From contig NC_074711.1 in NCBI RefSeq assembly GCF_947242115.1, forward strand, positions 55,760,963 to 55,824,962: 64,000 nucleotides of DNA, in the 5' to 3' direction. This stretch comes from Biomphalaria glabrata. Its lineage: Eukaryota; Mollusca; Gastropoda; Planorbidae. Made by a program: the position numbers and the translations under genes. This document shows, piece after piece, positions 1 through 11,018 of this stretch. Positions within the stretch are counted from its first letter, which is position 1, and the number at the start of each line of letters is the position of its first letter. The notes beneath the pieces are model-generated. The model was not told the DNA's origin. It worked only from the letters and a program-made list of their open reading frames with translations, and ran no database searches.

Positions 1-1413
1 AAAGAACTAAGTAATGAGCTAGCCCCAGTGTTCAAAATACTCTTTCAGGCTTCACTTAACCAGGGCAGAGTACCAAAGGACTGGAAAAAAGCTAATGTCA
101 CCCCCCTATTTAAAAAAGGAGAAAAATCTGACCCAGGAAACTACAGACCAGTATCACTTACCAGCATCACATGTAAAATCCTAGAACACATAATATGTAG
201 CAACATCATAAACCACTTAGACAAACATAATGTCCTCACACCATACCAACATGGCTTTAGGAAATATAGATCATGTGAAACACAACTAATAGGACTAATT
301 GATGATTTTTCAAAAGGTTTAGATAATAGTGAACAAATAGATGCTATCTTACTAGATTTTTCTAAGGCTTTTGACAAAGTTCACCACCATAGTTTGCTTA
401 AAAAATTAAAATATTTCGGCATTAATGGTCCACTGCATCAGTGGATTAAAGACTTTCTGATAGGGAGAGAACAAACTGTAATAATAAATGGCTCTAAATC
501 AACACCGATAACAGTAAACTCAGGTGTACCTCAAGGAACAGTCTTGGGTCCACTACTATTTTTAATTTACATAAATGATTTACCAAATTGCATTAGTTCA
601 GGAACAAAAGTCAGATTATTTGCAGACGATTGCATAATATATAGAACAATAAAAACAACACAAGACACAGATATTTTACAAAGAGAATTAGATGAATTAC
701 AGAAATGGGAATCAAATTGGAGCATGTCTTTCCACCCAGAAAAATGTCAGTTGTTAAGAGTAACAAAAAAACTAAAACAAATTAATTCCACTTATCTTAT
801 TCATGGCAAACCAGTAACACAGACTAAAAACGCAAAATACCTCGGTGTTATAATAAATGAAAAACTGTCATGGAATCCACATATTGATGAAACTACAAAA
901 AAATCAAACAAAGCATTAGGATTTATTAAAAGAAATTTCTATAAATCAAATAAGAACATAAAACTAAAATGTTATTTAACCTTGGTTAGGCCAATAATAG
1001 AATATGCATCCTCTGTTTGGGACCCCTCAACTCAAGAAAACATTAAGAAACTAGAACAGACACAAAATAGAGCAGTGCGATTCATAACAAACGAATATTC
1101 ACATTTGACTAGAGTAACACCTTTAGTAAAATCACTAAATTTAGAAAGCCTTCAGGACAGAAGGCTCAAAAGTAAAGTAGCAATCATACATAAAACACTG
1201 AACCATAATCTTCAAATACAAAAACAAAATTTAATAAAATACTCTGAAAGACACAAAGATAAAGGCACATTCCTCGTCCCATATGCTAGGACAAATTTGT
1301 ACAAATACTCCTTCTTCCCTAGTGCTATTAGAGCATGGAATGGGTTGCCTGAGCTAGCCAGGAAAACCAGTGACTTGGCAGAATTTAAGTCATTGGTTAA
1401 TATGCATGACTAA
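1..1413 (+). CDS. CR1/jockey-type LINE reverse transcriptase, 3' part of ORF2
   Basis: Reverse transcriptase of a non-LTR retrotransposon. The frame is open from base 1 to the TAA at 1411-1413, so the true start lies outside the window. Visible RT landmarks in order are NYRPVSLTS, the LLDFSKAFDKV block, the GVPQGTVLGPLLF block, the catalytic FADD motif, the YLGVIINEKLSW block, and the C-terminal RPIIEYASSVWDP and QNRAVRFI blocks typical of CR1/jockey/L2-group elements. There is no RNase H domain. No stop or frameshift is visible, and the protein is almost identical to the copy at 26961-27971, which points to recent transposition. The exact clade cannot be settled by eye. Confidence 0.9.
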   Translation, partial: KELSNELAPVFKILFQASLNQGRVPKDWKKANVTPLFKKGEKSDPGNYRPVSLTSITCKILEHIICSNIINHLDKHNVLTPYQHGFRKYRSCETQLIGLIDDFSKGLDNSEQIDAILLDFSKAFDKVHHHSLLKKLKYFGINGPLHQWIKDFLIGREQTVIINGSKSTPITVNSGVPQGTVLGPLLFLIYINDLPNCISSGTKVRLFADDCIIYRTIKTTQDTDILQRELDELQKWESNWSMSFHPEKCQLLRVTKKLKQINSTYLIHGKPVTQTKNAKYLGVIINEKLSWNPHIDETTKKSNKALGFIKRNFYKSNKNIKLKCYLTLVRPIIEYASSVWDPSTQENIKKLEQTQNRAVRFITNEYSHLTRVTPLVKSLNLESLQDRRLKSKVAIIHKTLNHNLQIQKQNLIKYSERHKDKGTFLVPYARTNLYKYSFFPSAIRAWNGLPELARKTSDLAEFKSLVNMHD

Positions 1414-1500
1414 ATGCATGACGCGTAGGACGTAATCATCTTCTTTTTTGAAGTAACGTCTGTATTATATAAGATAAGAAGATAAGATAAGAAGATTTCT
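1414..1500 (+). repeat. 3' UTR and microsatellite tail of the CR1/jockey-type LINE
   Basis: A short 3' UTR of about 50 bases is followed by ATAAGATAAGAAG-type tandem units instead of poly(A). The same UTR (ACGTAATCATCTTC, then GTCTGTATTATATAAG) and tail recur in reverse orientation at about 26892-26960 and 54800-54880, which defines the family's 3' end. Confidence 0.8.
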
Positions 1501-1968
1501 GTAAACCTTTATGTGATAGCAGCACAAAGACCACCAGAGCAAGACACATTTGTTGTTTTTTTTTTTGTTGTTTTTTTGTTGTTTATTTAGTTGTCCTAAC
1601 CTATTGCTGACGCAGCTTGATCAATAGTTGGAAAGTTACGCAGCTTCGTTTGGACTGCTTCCTGCCGAATCTCAGCAGGAAACTCCAAAGAGAAAATCCT
1701 TTCGCCGATAAAAAGAAAACTTTAGTCTCTGTCCACCAATTGAGTATAACAGCCTATATGGTTTACAAGATATGGCCGTAGGCAGTTCTTAGAGGCGCCC
1801 TAGTCTGGTATGTATGGCCGTAAGCAGAAAGGAGCGACTCAAAGAGCGTATGTCTCGTCAGCGTATCTTTGTATCTTTTTTAAAAGCCCCAGTCCAGTCA
1901 CCATAGACAACCGTCTGGCTAAAGCCTCCAAATGAGAGTATGGCGGAGTAGGTCTATTCACCTATCAA
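1501..1968. other. Non-coding stretch, unassigned
   Basis: This holds a T-rich tract with repeated TTGTTG and TTTTTTT near 1550-1585. After it comes moderately GC-rich unique sequence, in which TATGGCCGTA recurs at about 1770 and 1811. No ORF, RNA gene or known repeat was recognised. Confidence 0.4.
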
Positions 1969-2688
1969 CAGGGCCGGTCCTACAGGTTGCGGGGCCCTAT
2001 GCAAAACGAATTGCGCGGGGCCTAATTTGGGTTGTGATAAGGATAATAGGGCCTAAGGGAAAATTAAGATTTTGTATTTGAAAATAAATTAATCTTTGCA
2101 TTTTATTTATACTTGACTAAGTACAAAATCAGTGTCAAATTAACTTTGCGAGCCATCTACAGTAGATTGTAGTTTTCCAACAAAAAGCCGATAAACATTC
2201 AAATTTGCCTTTTAGATTTAAAATCGACTAGCAAAATATCGCTTTTTTTTTTTCTAAGAGGTCGAGATAGATTTAGATCTATATTTGTATGCCAGTGACT
2301 ATTAAAGTAAATTAAGTATTTGAACTTCTAGCTTGTTTTGGTTAAAATTCGGCCTATTATTACATTTTTATTTAAAGGAAAGCTGACAATGCCGTTTTTT
2401 TAATCGCGAGTAGGATTGGCGTTTTCCATATTGAATGACACCCCGAAATGACAATTTTGTCTGTTTTAAGGAGATTTGCATCAGTTTTCAGAAGATTTTA
2501 ATAATTTCTAGACATTTTCATGACTTTTTCTTATTTTTTTATTTCAGGAGAATTCCTGGAACCTTTAAATAATAAGTTAAAATGGTTTAATTTCATAATT
2601 TACACCTAGAATTCGTATCGCGCGGAGCCTATGAAAGTGCGGGGCCCACAGCGGCCGCATAGGTTGCAATGGCCTAAGACCGGCCCTG
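1969..2688. mobile_element. Non-autonomous hAT element with perfect 8-bp target-site duplication
   Basis: A 720-bp element. The left end reads CAGGGCCGGTCCTA and the right end, reverse-complemented, reads CAGGGCCGGTCTTA. GC-rich GGGGCC blocks lie just inside each end. It is flanked by an exact 8-bp duplication, CCTATCAA, at 1961-1968 and 2689-2696. CAGGG termini with an 8-bp duplication are the hAT signature. No transposase ORF is present, so it must have been mobilised in trans. Confidence 0.88.
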
Positions 2689-2696
2689 CCTATCAA

Positions 2697-5600
2697 TATT
2701 TATAACACAGTGGTTCTAACTTTTAACCACATTTTTGTATGGCTCTGAGATATGTGCGTTTTTTATTTGACATCTAAGACTCCTCGTACGGCATTTGTTA
2801 TTGCACGCTTGCGGGCACAACCCTCGCTGCAGCCCTGAGTGTCAGCATCTGAACACTATGTGCTCTGTGTGTGGGGTAAATTAAAGTAAATTCTTCAACG
2901 ATATGTAGCCTATATTTATTTTGTTTCATATCCTTTTCAAATTATTGTTTGCAACATATGCCCGAGACTTAGAATTTATGTATACGAAACACGGCCTTCT
3001 TACTGGGGCATGTAAGCAATCTGACAAAGCTTGTAGTTTATCTTTAAAAGTCAAAGTTTCCATGTTCTTTTAATTGACGCGTGTGTTCCATTAGTAAATA
3101 CTAAAAGAATTATTGAAACATGTGAATATTTAAACCCCATTTAAAATCAAGTTTAAAGATAGTTTTAGACAATTTCAACTGCAATTTATTTTAATTGAAT
3201 TTTTTTCCACAATAAATAATATGCTACAAAAATATGAATGGAATGCATTAATTAAAAAAAAAATCAAAATCATTGTTTCGGCGACAAGTTCCTTATTAAC
3301 ATGACATTAAAATTTAATGATTAAAAATACTTTCAAGTTATTCTCAACATGTTCACATTTTATTACAGATTGCTGACGTCTGGAATGTTTTTGTCACACT
3401 ACTTTGTTTTAGCTTGTCATCTTGTTCAACTTTGGATGCACTTATTTCATTAACGGCTCATTTCTTCAATTATCGACATTTCTCGTTAATACTCTTAATT
3501 TAGGGTCTCACATTTCTAGCTATGCTTTTTTAATTTAACTGGAGGGGTGTGCCTAATCTTAATAGAGATGTAGCCGCCATCCTGGAGAATACCTTCAAAC
3601 ATTGACTTAATCTGCTGGCACTAAAAGGAAATTAAGGGAGTCTGGCGGACGATTCCAACGAGATGTTTGCTGAATCTCTCATAAAATTCGTGTATTCAAA
3701 GCAATTTAAACATAAAAATAAGGTTTAATTAAAATGAGCAACGAAAATATTTTTTAAATAGTTTAAAAAAACAAAGTTTATATTAAGCGTACTTGTATCA
3801 ATTAGTTTGGATCAGTCAGGTAATTTGTAATAGATTTAGACAAGCAATAAAAAGACGCTATTATTTTTTTTATGGATATGTAGGCCTATAGTATATAATG
3901 TATACTCGTGAAGGTTTAGGCTCTTTGCTAACAGAATCAAGTTTGTTTCCTCCACAAATGTACATTCACATCATCCACATTAAGACCAAATGTTTACAGG
4001 CTAGTGGTGTAGCTAGGGTATATGATGCCCAGTGCGGCTGCTCCCCCCTCCTTTAAAAAAAAAACGAAATAAAACAATGACTTTTTTTTTCGACCAGTGC
4101 GTTGTAAGAACGCTTAATAATTAAGGCTAATTTCAATGATTCTGTTGAGGACGTCCTAGCGGTATGCTGAAGTCGATAAAAAGGTGTGTAAACGGTCCAG
4201 TGTAACGAATAATTTACTGAAAAGATTTTAGTTTCAGCCCGAATTCCAGCCAAACTCTGAGAATAGTTCGAGCAGATAATGAATTAAGATGATGTCAATG
4301 AAAGACTACATAATTTGTACCCGGTCATTATCCAACAACAAAAAAAAAGACAACTTAAAAATGTGTCAGTAAAAAGATTAAAAGTATTAGATTTTTTAAA
4401 TAAAATTATGCTTAATATGCAAAAATTTAAAATCAATACATTTATCACTTTTTTTATGTTTTGATAATAAAAGCTAAAAGTTAAAAAAATAACCAAAATA
4501 CCAAAGAATTGTTATTAGACTTTAAGATTTGGAAAACTTTGGCACTCGGACTTTGCTATGATCAACGTAAAGAAGGAAAATAAAGGAACATCTTGCACAG
4601 ACTGATTGATATCACAATGTTTCTTGCAAGGCACTGATGCGGAATTAAAATGTTACTTTCAGCCTTGTATTATAATTTACAGTTTATAAATTTATAAGTT
4701 TATTAAATGTTTTAAGAGACAAATGCTACAAAGTACTTTGGTATCTTTTATCATAGCACACCTAACATAGATCTCTGAAGAGATTTGAACATTAGCAATG
4801 GTATCGTTCAAATGACAGAAAGGTTTACGGATTTTTCTCTTCAAAGCTAATGGTACCAGTTCTGATATATTAAAATGCCTTGAAAGAAATGACCGGGGTT
4901 TATTGATATATTGAGCTCATGGGTATGATAATGCAGCTACAATATCTGGAATTCATGAAGGAGTACAGGCAATATTAAAAAGAACAGAAAAGCACTTTTA
5001 AGGGATAAGTACATTGTTCATTTAAACTATGTGGTCAGAAAATACTTTTCCTTAAAGACATTTTGTGTAGTCTTTAAAACGTTTTCTTTCATTGCCGCTT
5101 TTACCATTCCAATGCTATTTAAATTAATCATACTGGAGTATCATTACAATGTCTATAAATAACTCGCTGGAACGCTAGTAATACTACTGTTAGAATTGTT
5201 AAAATAACGATTTGATGAATTGTGACGGCGATTAAAACTCTTTATCACCGCTCTGAAAATACAGACACTAGATGCGCAGCTCAAACACCATGGATAGCTT
5301 TCTGTGAATACATAATGTATACTTTTTATTGCTTTACTGTTTGGGTATTTATTTACAAAGGGGCAAAACTATAGAAGAGTAACTTCAAATTAAAAACTTA
5401 ACTGTTGATGTAGCGGTGGCAAAACAGACAAATAAAAACATTACGTCTACGAAAATTGTGACACATTATCTAAATAAGCAATTTGTCAAATCCAACATGC
5501 ATGTTGTTGAAACAGATACGTTTAAACAATATGAAAATGTCAGGAGAGTAATTTCATGATGCGGGACTCACTAGTCCGGTAGAGAACAAGAAGTTAATGC

Positions 5601-6022
5601 TTGATCCCTTGAACATTGAGCCAGACGACAAGATATTTTAACAGATATACCAAAACTAGAATACATCTACAGGCAGCAAAAGTTAGTTATGAAGAAGCTA
5701 AAACTGGGAAGTACTTGCATTTTATAATTCAAATGGAATACCGATGGGACTTAAGGAACCTTTATCAGCCTTTTTACAGCTTCTTGCCAACTGCATGCCA
5801 ACATATTGTCTTTTGAAAGAAGCTTTGAAGACTAAAGTTAATTAAGAACTTTTAATTAAGAACTTTTGAGACACGAATCTCAAATCGGGCAACTTTGTCC
5901 ATTGAAAACAAAATCGCAAAAGATATTGACTTTAAAGTTATTTATAAGTTTTCAAGTTGGAAATCTTGAAAATTTCATGTACGCTTTTAAATGTTAAGCT
6001 TAATAATAATAATACTAATTAT
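2697..6022. other. AT-rich intergenic DNA
   Basis: About 3.3 kb without a supportable gene. Short ORFs here have random-looking composition. Near 4005-4060 is a GGTGTAGCTAGGGT sequence resembling one end of the small element at 12266-12470, next to a C-rich and an A-rich tract. It is probably a decayed relative. Nothing else was recognised. Confidence 0.4.
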
Positions 6023-6031
6023 ATTTATTTT

Positions 6032-6699
6032 GGTACCCCGACAAAATAGCGCGGACAAAATAGTGCGGACAAAATAGCGCCAACAAAATAACGCCGACAA
6101 AATAGCGCAGAAAAAAATATATTTCAGTCATTTTGAAAGAAATACTTTAGCATGTTATCATTTTTTTTCAGTCATTTTGCAGGAAACACTTTAGATATCT
6201 TAAACATAAATATGCAAACAGTAGGCCTAAGCAAAAATTATAATAAACTAAAATGAATAATTTCAAAATATATCATTTATTTTCATTCCAAAAGTGTATT
6301 TTGAAAACAGGTAAAGATACTTGTCAGACGTATACACATACACACACACACAAAAACTTTTACAAAGTTAAATTGTAGGAAACGTCACGTAGAAATTCCA
6401 TCAGTGCTTCAACGGGGTCATCACAATACAAAATCCTATTTTTAGCAATGTATGCATTTTAACATTGGTGAAAAAATGGAAATGATATAAAATTTAAAGT
6501 ACTTTCGTTCTCTGCACTTATGGCATACTTTCACATGTATTAATATTGAAAAAGATAGAGACATCAACAAAAATGCTGCCTGGGACATTAAATTACTAAT
6601 TATCCGGTACTTTTGTACACATCATATATAAGTCCGCGCTATTTTGTCGGCGCTATTTTGTCGGCGTTATTTATGTCGGCGCTATTTTGTCGGGTCACC
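6032..6699. mobile_element. Inverted-repeat element whose ends are tandem arrays
   Basis: A 668-bp non-coding element. The left end starts GGTACCCCGACAAAATAGCG and continues with about four more units of (G/C)ACAAAATAGCGC-type, roughly 16 bp each. The right end is the reverse complement with three to four units (GCGCTATTTTGTCGG). It is flanked by a 9-bp direct repeat ATTTATTTT at 6023-6031 and 6700-6708. A 9-bp duplication would fit a Mutator-like or related transposase, but the flank is low-complexity AT, so the superfamily stays open. Confidence 0.7.
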
Positions 6700-6746
6700 A
6701 TTTATTTTTTGCCAATTAATAAATTCGTCGTCGGTACAAAACTAGC

Positions 6747-6865
6747 ACCGGGTGACACACTGAACTTATCATACCGGGTGACACTCTGAACTTACCATTC
6801 CGGGTGACACCCTGAACTTACCATACCGGGTGACACCCTGAACTTACCATACCGGGTGACACCCC
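6747..6865. repeat. 26-bp tandem repeat, about 4.6 copies
   Basis: Units of the form ACCGGGTGACACCCTGAACT plus TACCAT repeat with period 26. The last two units are identical and the first ones carry single changes. The array starts about 50 bases after the inverted-repeat element at 6032-6699, whose right end also carries GGTGACCCG on the reverse strand. Confidence 0.85.
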
Positions 6866-7218
6866 TCCTAGTGACTCCACTATTTTAGAGATAAACCATG
6901 TTGTTGTTTTTTAAATATATTTTAAATGTATTATGTTAGTTTAAATGTAGGCATATAGACCTTCATGCTATAATGATAAAGATATTCACTATCCTAAGAA
7001 ACAGTTGTCAGTGAACCAATTGTCAGTGAGCCATTAGTGTATGAACTATTTTTTTTGTGAGCCAAGTGTCGGTGAGCCGATTTAGTTATTATTAAACCAT
7101 TGGTCTGTACAGTCTGTCCCCAGATTGAATGTAAACCATTTGACTGTAAACTAATCGTCAGTGAGCTTTTTGTCTGCTGAACAAATTGTTGGGTGAAACA
7201 TATTTCTGTTGAATTTGT
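6866..7218. repeat. Degenerate GTCAGTGAGCC-type repeat zone
   Basis: From about 7000 the motif TTGTCAGTGAGCC recurs with many changes every 20 to 60 bases. It grades into the regular 56-bp array that starts near 7219 and looks like its decayed edge. A reading frame runs through it on the minus strand, but that is a by-product of the repeats. Confidence 0.5.
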
Positions 7219-7500
7219 TCTTTGTGAACCACTTGTGGTGGAATCGATCCCTCCATCAGACAGAAATAGGACCAACTTTGTGAACCACTTGTGGTGGAAT
7301 CGATCCCTCCATCAGACAGAAATAGGACCAACTTTGTGAACCACTTGTGGTGGAATCGATCGCTCCATCAGACAGAAATAGGACCAACTTTGTGAACCAC
7401 TTGTGGTGGAATCGATCCCTCCATCAGACAGAAATAGGACCAACTTTGTGAACCACTTGTGGTGGAATCGATCCCTCCATCAGACAGAAATAGGACCAAG
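7219..7500. repeat. 56-bp minisatellite, 5 copies
   Basis: Five near-identical 56-bp units start at 7221, 7277, 7333, 7389 and 7445 when phased on TTTGTGAACCACTTGTGGTG. Only one substitution was noticed, in the third unit (GATCGCTCC for GATCCCTCC). This implies very recent expansion. Confidence 0.95.
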
Positions 7501-8025
7501 ACACTTGGATAGCAGGTTTCGCCTTTCTTATTAAGTTGTGATATAATTGTATCTATAAAAAGAACACCAGACTTTGGCAGTTATGAAATTCGATTCTCGC
7601 AGCTTAAGATTTGTCACGAGATGTTTAAATATAGCAACAGCTAATCAAAGCAGCTTTTTTAAAGTGTGGACGGAAGAAGTAGACTAGTGGACTGTTCCAA
7701 CTACAAGTTCAGATCAATACTCTTTTTAGATATCTTCGTGATCTACAGTTTACATTTGAGTATTCAAGCCGCTATCGAGTACTACAAAATAGCTTTAGGT
7801 CTAAAGGTAAAACAAAAAAATGAGACATACTTTATACAAAGCTTATTAGCCTACATCTCACTCTGTCTGGTTCAATTTTTGAACAAGTTATTTCTCCCAC
7901 TTCCAGTCTCGAATCAAGTGGAAACTTTACACCATTATTTCCTGTACCTAACAAAGCACGAATCAATTTAAAAAAAAATAACTTATTCATTAATTAGTAA
8001 GTAATTAATTATTTTGTTTGATATT
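7501..8025. other. Unassigned spacer
   Basis: AT-rich sequence between repeat arrays. An open frame at 7666-7971 (+) is about 100 codons long, but it has no recognisable motif, no good splice context and no conserved-looking composition, so it is not called as a gene. Confidence 0.35.
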
Positions 8026-8217
8026 GGAAAAAAGGAAATAAACCCTTATAGTATTGTGAGGTAAAACTTTAAATGATGAATTCTTTCCTTTAGATATTTT
8101 TTCTTATGTTATATTAATATTACATATTATATAATTTAACAAAGGTTATCTAAAGAAAAGAATTCATCATTTAAAGTATTACATCTCAATACAATAGGAT
8201 TTATTTCCCTTTTCGTG
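8026..8217. mobile_element. Small foldback MITE, about 190 bp
   Basis: Two arms of about 70 bp form an imperfect inverted repeat around a short AT-rich loop: left 8026-8096, right 8146-8217. Both contain AAATGATGAATTCTTT and GGAAATAAA near the outer end. No coding capacity is present. It could fold into a long hairpin. The superfamily is unknown because no clean target duplication was found. Confidence 0.75.
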
Positions 8218-8396
8218 GTACAAAGAAATCAAAAAAAGAATATATGCAGTTCACTTAGCATATTTTAATAGAAGGGCAAGAATTAAAAAAAAAAAAAAAA
8301 AAGAAAACTACAAGAAGGCCATTATTAGAGTAGATCCGTGAAACTTGGATCTTGGAAAACCTGACAATTACTTTGAAGAAAAAGAATATCAAGAAA

Positions 8397-10030
8397 ATAA
8401 AGTGGATGGTGAATTGATCAACACAGGGGGAAAGGGATGGTGAATTGATCAACACAGGACGAAAGTGAATGGTGAATTGATCAACACAGGACAAAAGTGG
8501 ATGGTGAATTGATCAACACAAGACGAAAGGGGATGGTGAATTGATCAACACAGGACGAAAGTGGATGGTAAATTGATCAACACAATACGAAAGTGGATGG
8601 TGAATTGATCAACACAAGACGAAAGTGGATGGTGAATTCATCAACACAAGACGAAAGGGGATGGTGAATTGATCAACACAATACGAAAGGGGATGGTGAA
8701 TTGATCAACACAATACGAAAGTGGATGGTGAATTCATCAACACAGGACGAAAGTGGATGGTGAATTGATCAACACAAGACGAAAGGGGATGGTGAATTGA
8801 TCAACACAGGACGAAAGTGGATGGTGAATTGATCAACACAATACGAAAGGGGATGGTGAATTGATCAACACAGGACGAAAGTGGATGGTGAATTGATCAA
8901 CACAATACGAAAGGGGATGGTGAATTGATCAACACAGGACGAAAGTGGATGGTGAATTGATCAACACAATACGAAAGTGGATGGTGAATTGATCAACACA
9001 GGACGAAAGTGGATGGTGAATTGATCAACACAATACGAAAGTGGATGGTGAATTGATCAACACAATACGAAAGGGGATGGTGAATTGATCAACACAGGAC
9101 GAAAGGGGATGATGAATTCATCAACACAGGACGAAAGTGGATGGTGAATTGATCAACACAATACTGGTGAATTGATCCGCACAATACGAAAGTGGATGGT
9201 GAATTGATCAACACAATACGAAAGTGGATGGTGAATTGATCCGCACAATACGAAAGTGGATGGTGAATTGATCAACACAATACGAAAGTGGATGGTGAAT
9301 TGATCAACACAATACGAAAGTGAATGGTGAATTGATCAACACAATACGAAAGTGGATGGTGAATTGATCAACACAATACGAAAGTGGATGGTGAATTGAT
9401 CCGCACAATACGAAAGTGGATGCTGAATTGATCAACACAATACTGGTGAATTGATCCGCACAATACGAAAGTGGATGGTGAATTGATCCGCACAATACGA
9501 AAGTGGATGGTGAATTGATCAACACAATACGAAAGTGGATGGTGAATTGATCAACACAATACGAAAGTGGATGGTGAATTGATCAACACAATACGAAAGT
9601 GGATGGTGAATTGATCAACACAATACGAAAGTGGATGGTGAATTGATCAACACAATACGAAAGTGGATGGTGAATTGATCAACACAATACGAAAGTGGAT
9701 GGTGAATTGATCAACATAATACGAAAGTGGATGGTGAATTGATCAACACAATACGAAAGTGGATGGTGAATTGATCAACACAATACGAAAGTGGATGGTG
9801 AATTGATCAACATAATACGAAAGTGGATGGTGAATTGATCAACACAATACGAAAGTGGATGGTGAATTGATCAACACAATACGAAAGTGGATGGTGAATT
9901 GATCAACACAATACGAAAGTGGATGGTGAATTGATCAACACAATACGAAAGTGGATGGTGAATTGATCAACACAATACGAAAGTGGATGGTGAATTGATC
10001 AACACAAGACGAAAGGGGATGGTGAATATG
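8397..10030. repeat. 32-bp minisatellite, about 50 copies
   Basis: About 1.63 kb of a 32-bp unit with core GGATGGTGAATTGATCAACA followed by CAATACGAAAGT. Three main variants alternate: CAGGACGAAAGT, CAAGACGAAAGG and CAATACGAAAGT. Rarer units carry GATTCATCAA or GATCCGCACAA, and two shortened units read CAATACTGG. The first half mixes variants, while about 9510-10000 is almost pure ATACGAAAGT, the pattern left by local expansion. Each unit contains the palindrome TTGATCAA. Minus-strand frames through it give a repetitive peptide and are not genes. Confidence 0.97.
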
Positions 10031-10465
10031 AACCAATCAAGAACCATGTAATGGACACCTACAATGGTTGCGAAGATATGAAAAAGTCAGACTACTAAGG
10101 CTTGAAAGGAATAATGTACGCCCTAACGCAAACCTCCAGTAAGACTGCTGGGGATAACCATTGGAAGGGTTTGAACATGGAACCATCGTTAAGACAGTCC
10201 ACTCCGAAGCACATAGGGCCTACAACATGGCCACATAGTTACTTGAATTAATTACTGTCACATGCCAAAGTGAAATTATTGAGTAAGCTCGCTTGTTAAG
10301 CAAGCAAATGTCGCTCTCTTCCCACGCAACTGTTGTCTTGGCAACCAATTTCCTTCCATTCTCTTTGTTTTCCTTAACAGAAATTTCTAATGTTGTTATT
10401 TTTTCCCCTTTCGTGAGATATTTGTGAACAATAATTATCCTGAGTACGACAAGGTGGCTTCACCA
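10031..10465. other. Spacer between minisatellite and putative promoter
   Basis: Mixed-composition unique sequence with no supportable ORF. It separates the 32-bp array from the TATA-like element near 10472. Confidence 0.35.
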
Positions 10466-10515
10466 GAGCACTATAAGTAGAGCTGAAGTAGACGAGTCCT
10501 CATCACTTGAGACAA
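10466..10515 (+). promoter_or_regulatory. Possible TATA promoter for the bursicon-like gene
   Basis: GCACTATAAGTAGAGC carries a TATAAG box at 10472-10477. About 28-30 bases downstream is an initiator-like TCCTCATCAC (10497-10506), followed by ACAAGGTTAGG near 10512, which could be a 5' UTR splice donor. The placement upstream of the candidate first coding exon fits, but the call rests on motif spacing alone. Confidence 0.3.
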
Positions 10516-10878
10516 GGTTAGGAACATAGAAAGCAGCAAGAAACAATTAAATGTATATTTCTTTTAACATTATAAATAAAGAAGCTTTTGATGAAATTAT
10601 CTTTTTTAAGAAGGACAAGAGCTTTAAAACAAGGTTGTAAAAAAGTTAGAAAGTAAATTTTTAAAAAAAGAAACAACAATAACCTATTTTCATTTTTTTT
10701 AGTTCAATTATCGTTAGATCAAAATTGTTTTAATAGTATCAACACATTTTCTAAACATTTTGAGAGAGTACTTTTACTAAGAATGGAAATATTTCCTATT
10801 GCTTACTAAGCAAAATAATCACTATTTTCATTGGCAATCAAAAGCAAAACTATAATTGCTGCATTTAAAGAGATCATT

Positions 10879-11018
10879 ATGATCAGGTGGCGAAATACTA
10901 ACAGCGGTAAAAGAAGGCCTACACAAGCGACCGAGGGCCGATTGTTGGATGTCATGTGTGGTCAAAGTAAAGAACCAAGTACAAGAATAATTGTTGTACC
11001 GGATGTTGATGTTGCCAA
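10879..11018 (+). CDS. Candidate upstream exon of the bursicon-like gene
   Basis: An open frame with ATG at 10879 runs to a good donor, AAG followed by GTGAGA at 11019. It ends in phase 0 with residues PDVDVAK, which would join in frame to DVDLYTY at the acceptor before 12668. The encoded ~47 residues are basic and show no signal peptide, so joining them would place the hydrophobic leader of the next exon internally. The alternatives are a later ATG in this exon (the M of MCGQSKEP) or a different first exon. Frame compatibility and the strong donor are the only support. Confidence 0.35.

Noticed and set aside
7666-7971. 101-codon open frame on the plus strand
   Set aside because: Starts at ATG and looks mildly protein-like, but there is no recognised motif, no splice support and it sits between repeats.
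8255-9525. Minus-strand open frames with a repeated SIHHPLSYCVDQF-type peptide
   Set aside because: They are translations of the 32-bp minisatellite; the variants shift frame and there is no start or splice context.
7219-10030. Regular repeats that might suggest a CRISPR array
   Set aside because: The 56-bp and 32-bp units are directly tandem with no unique spacers, in eukaryotic sequence with introns.
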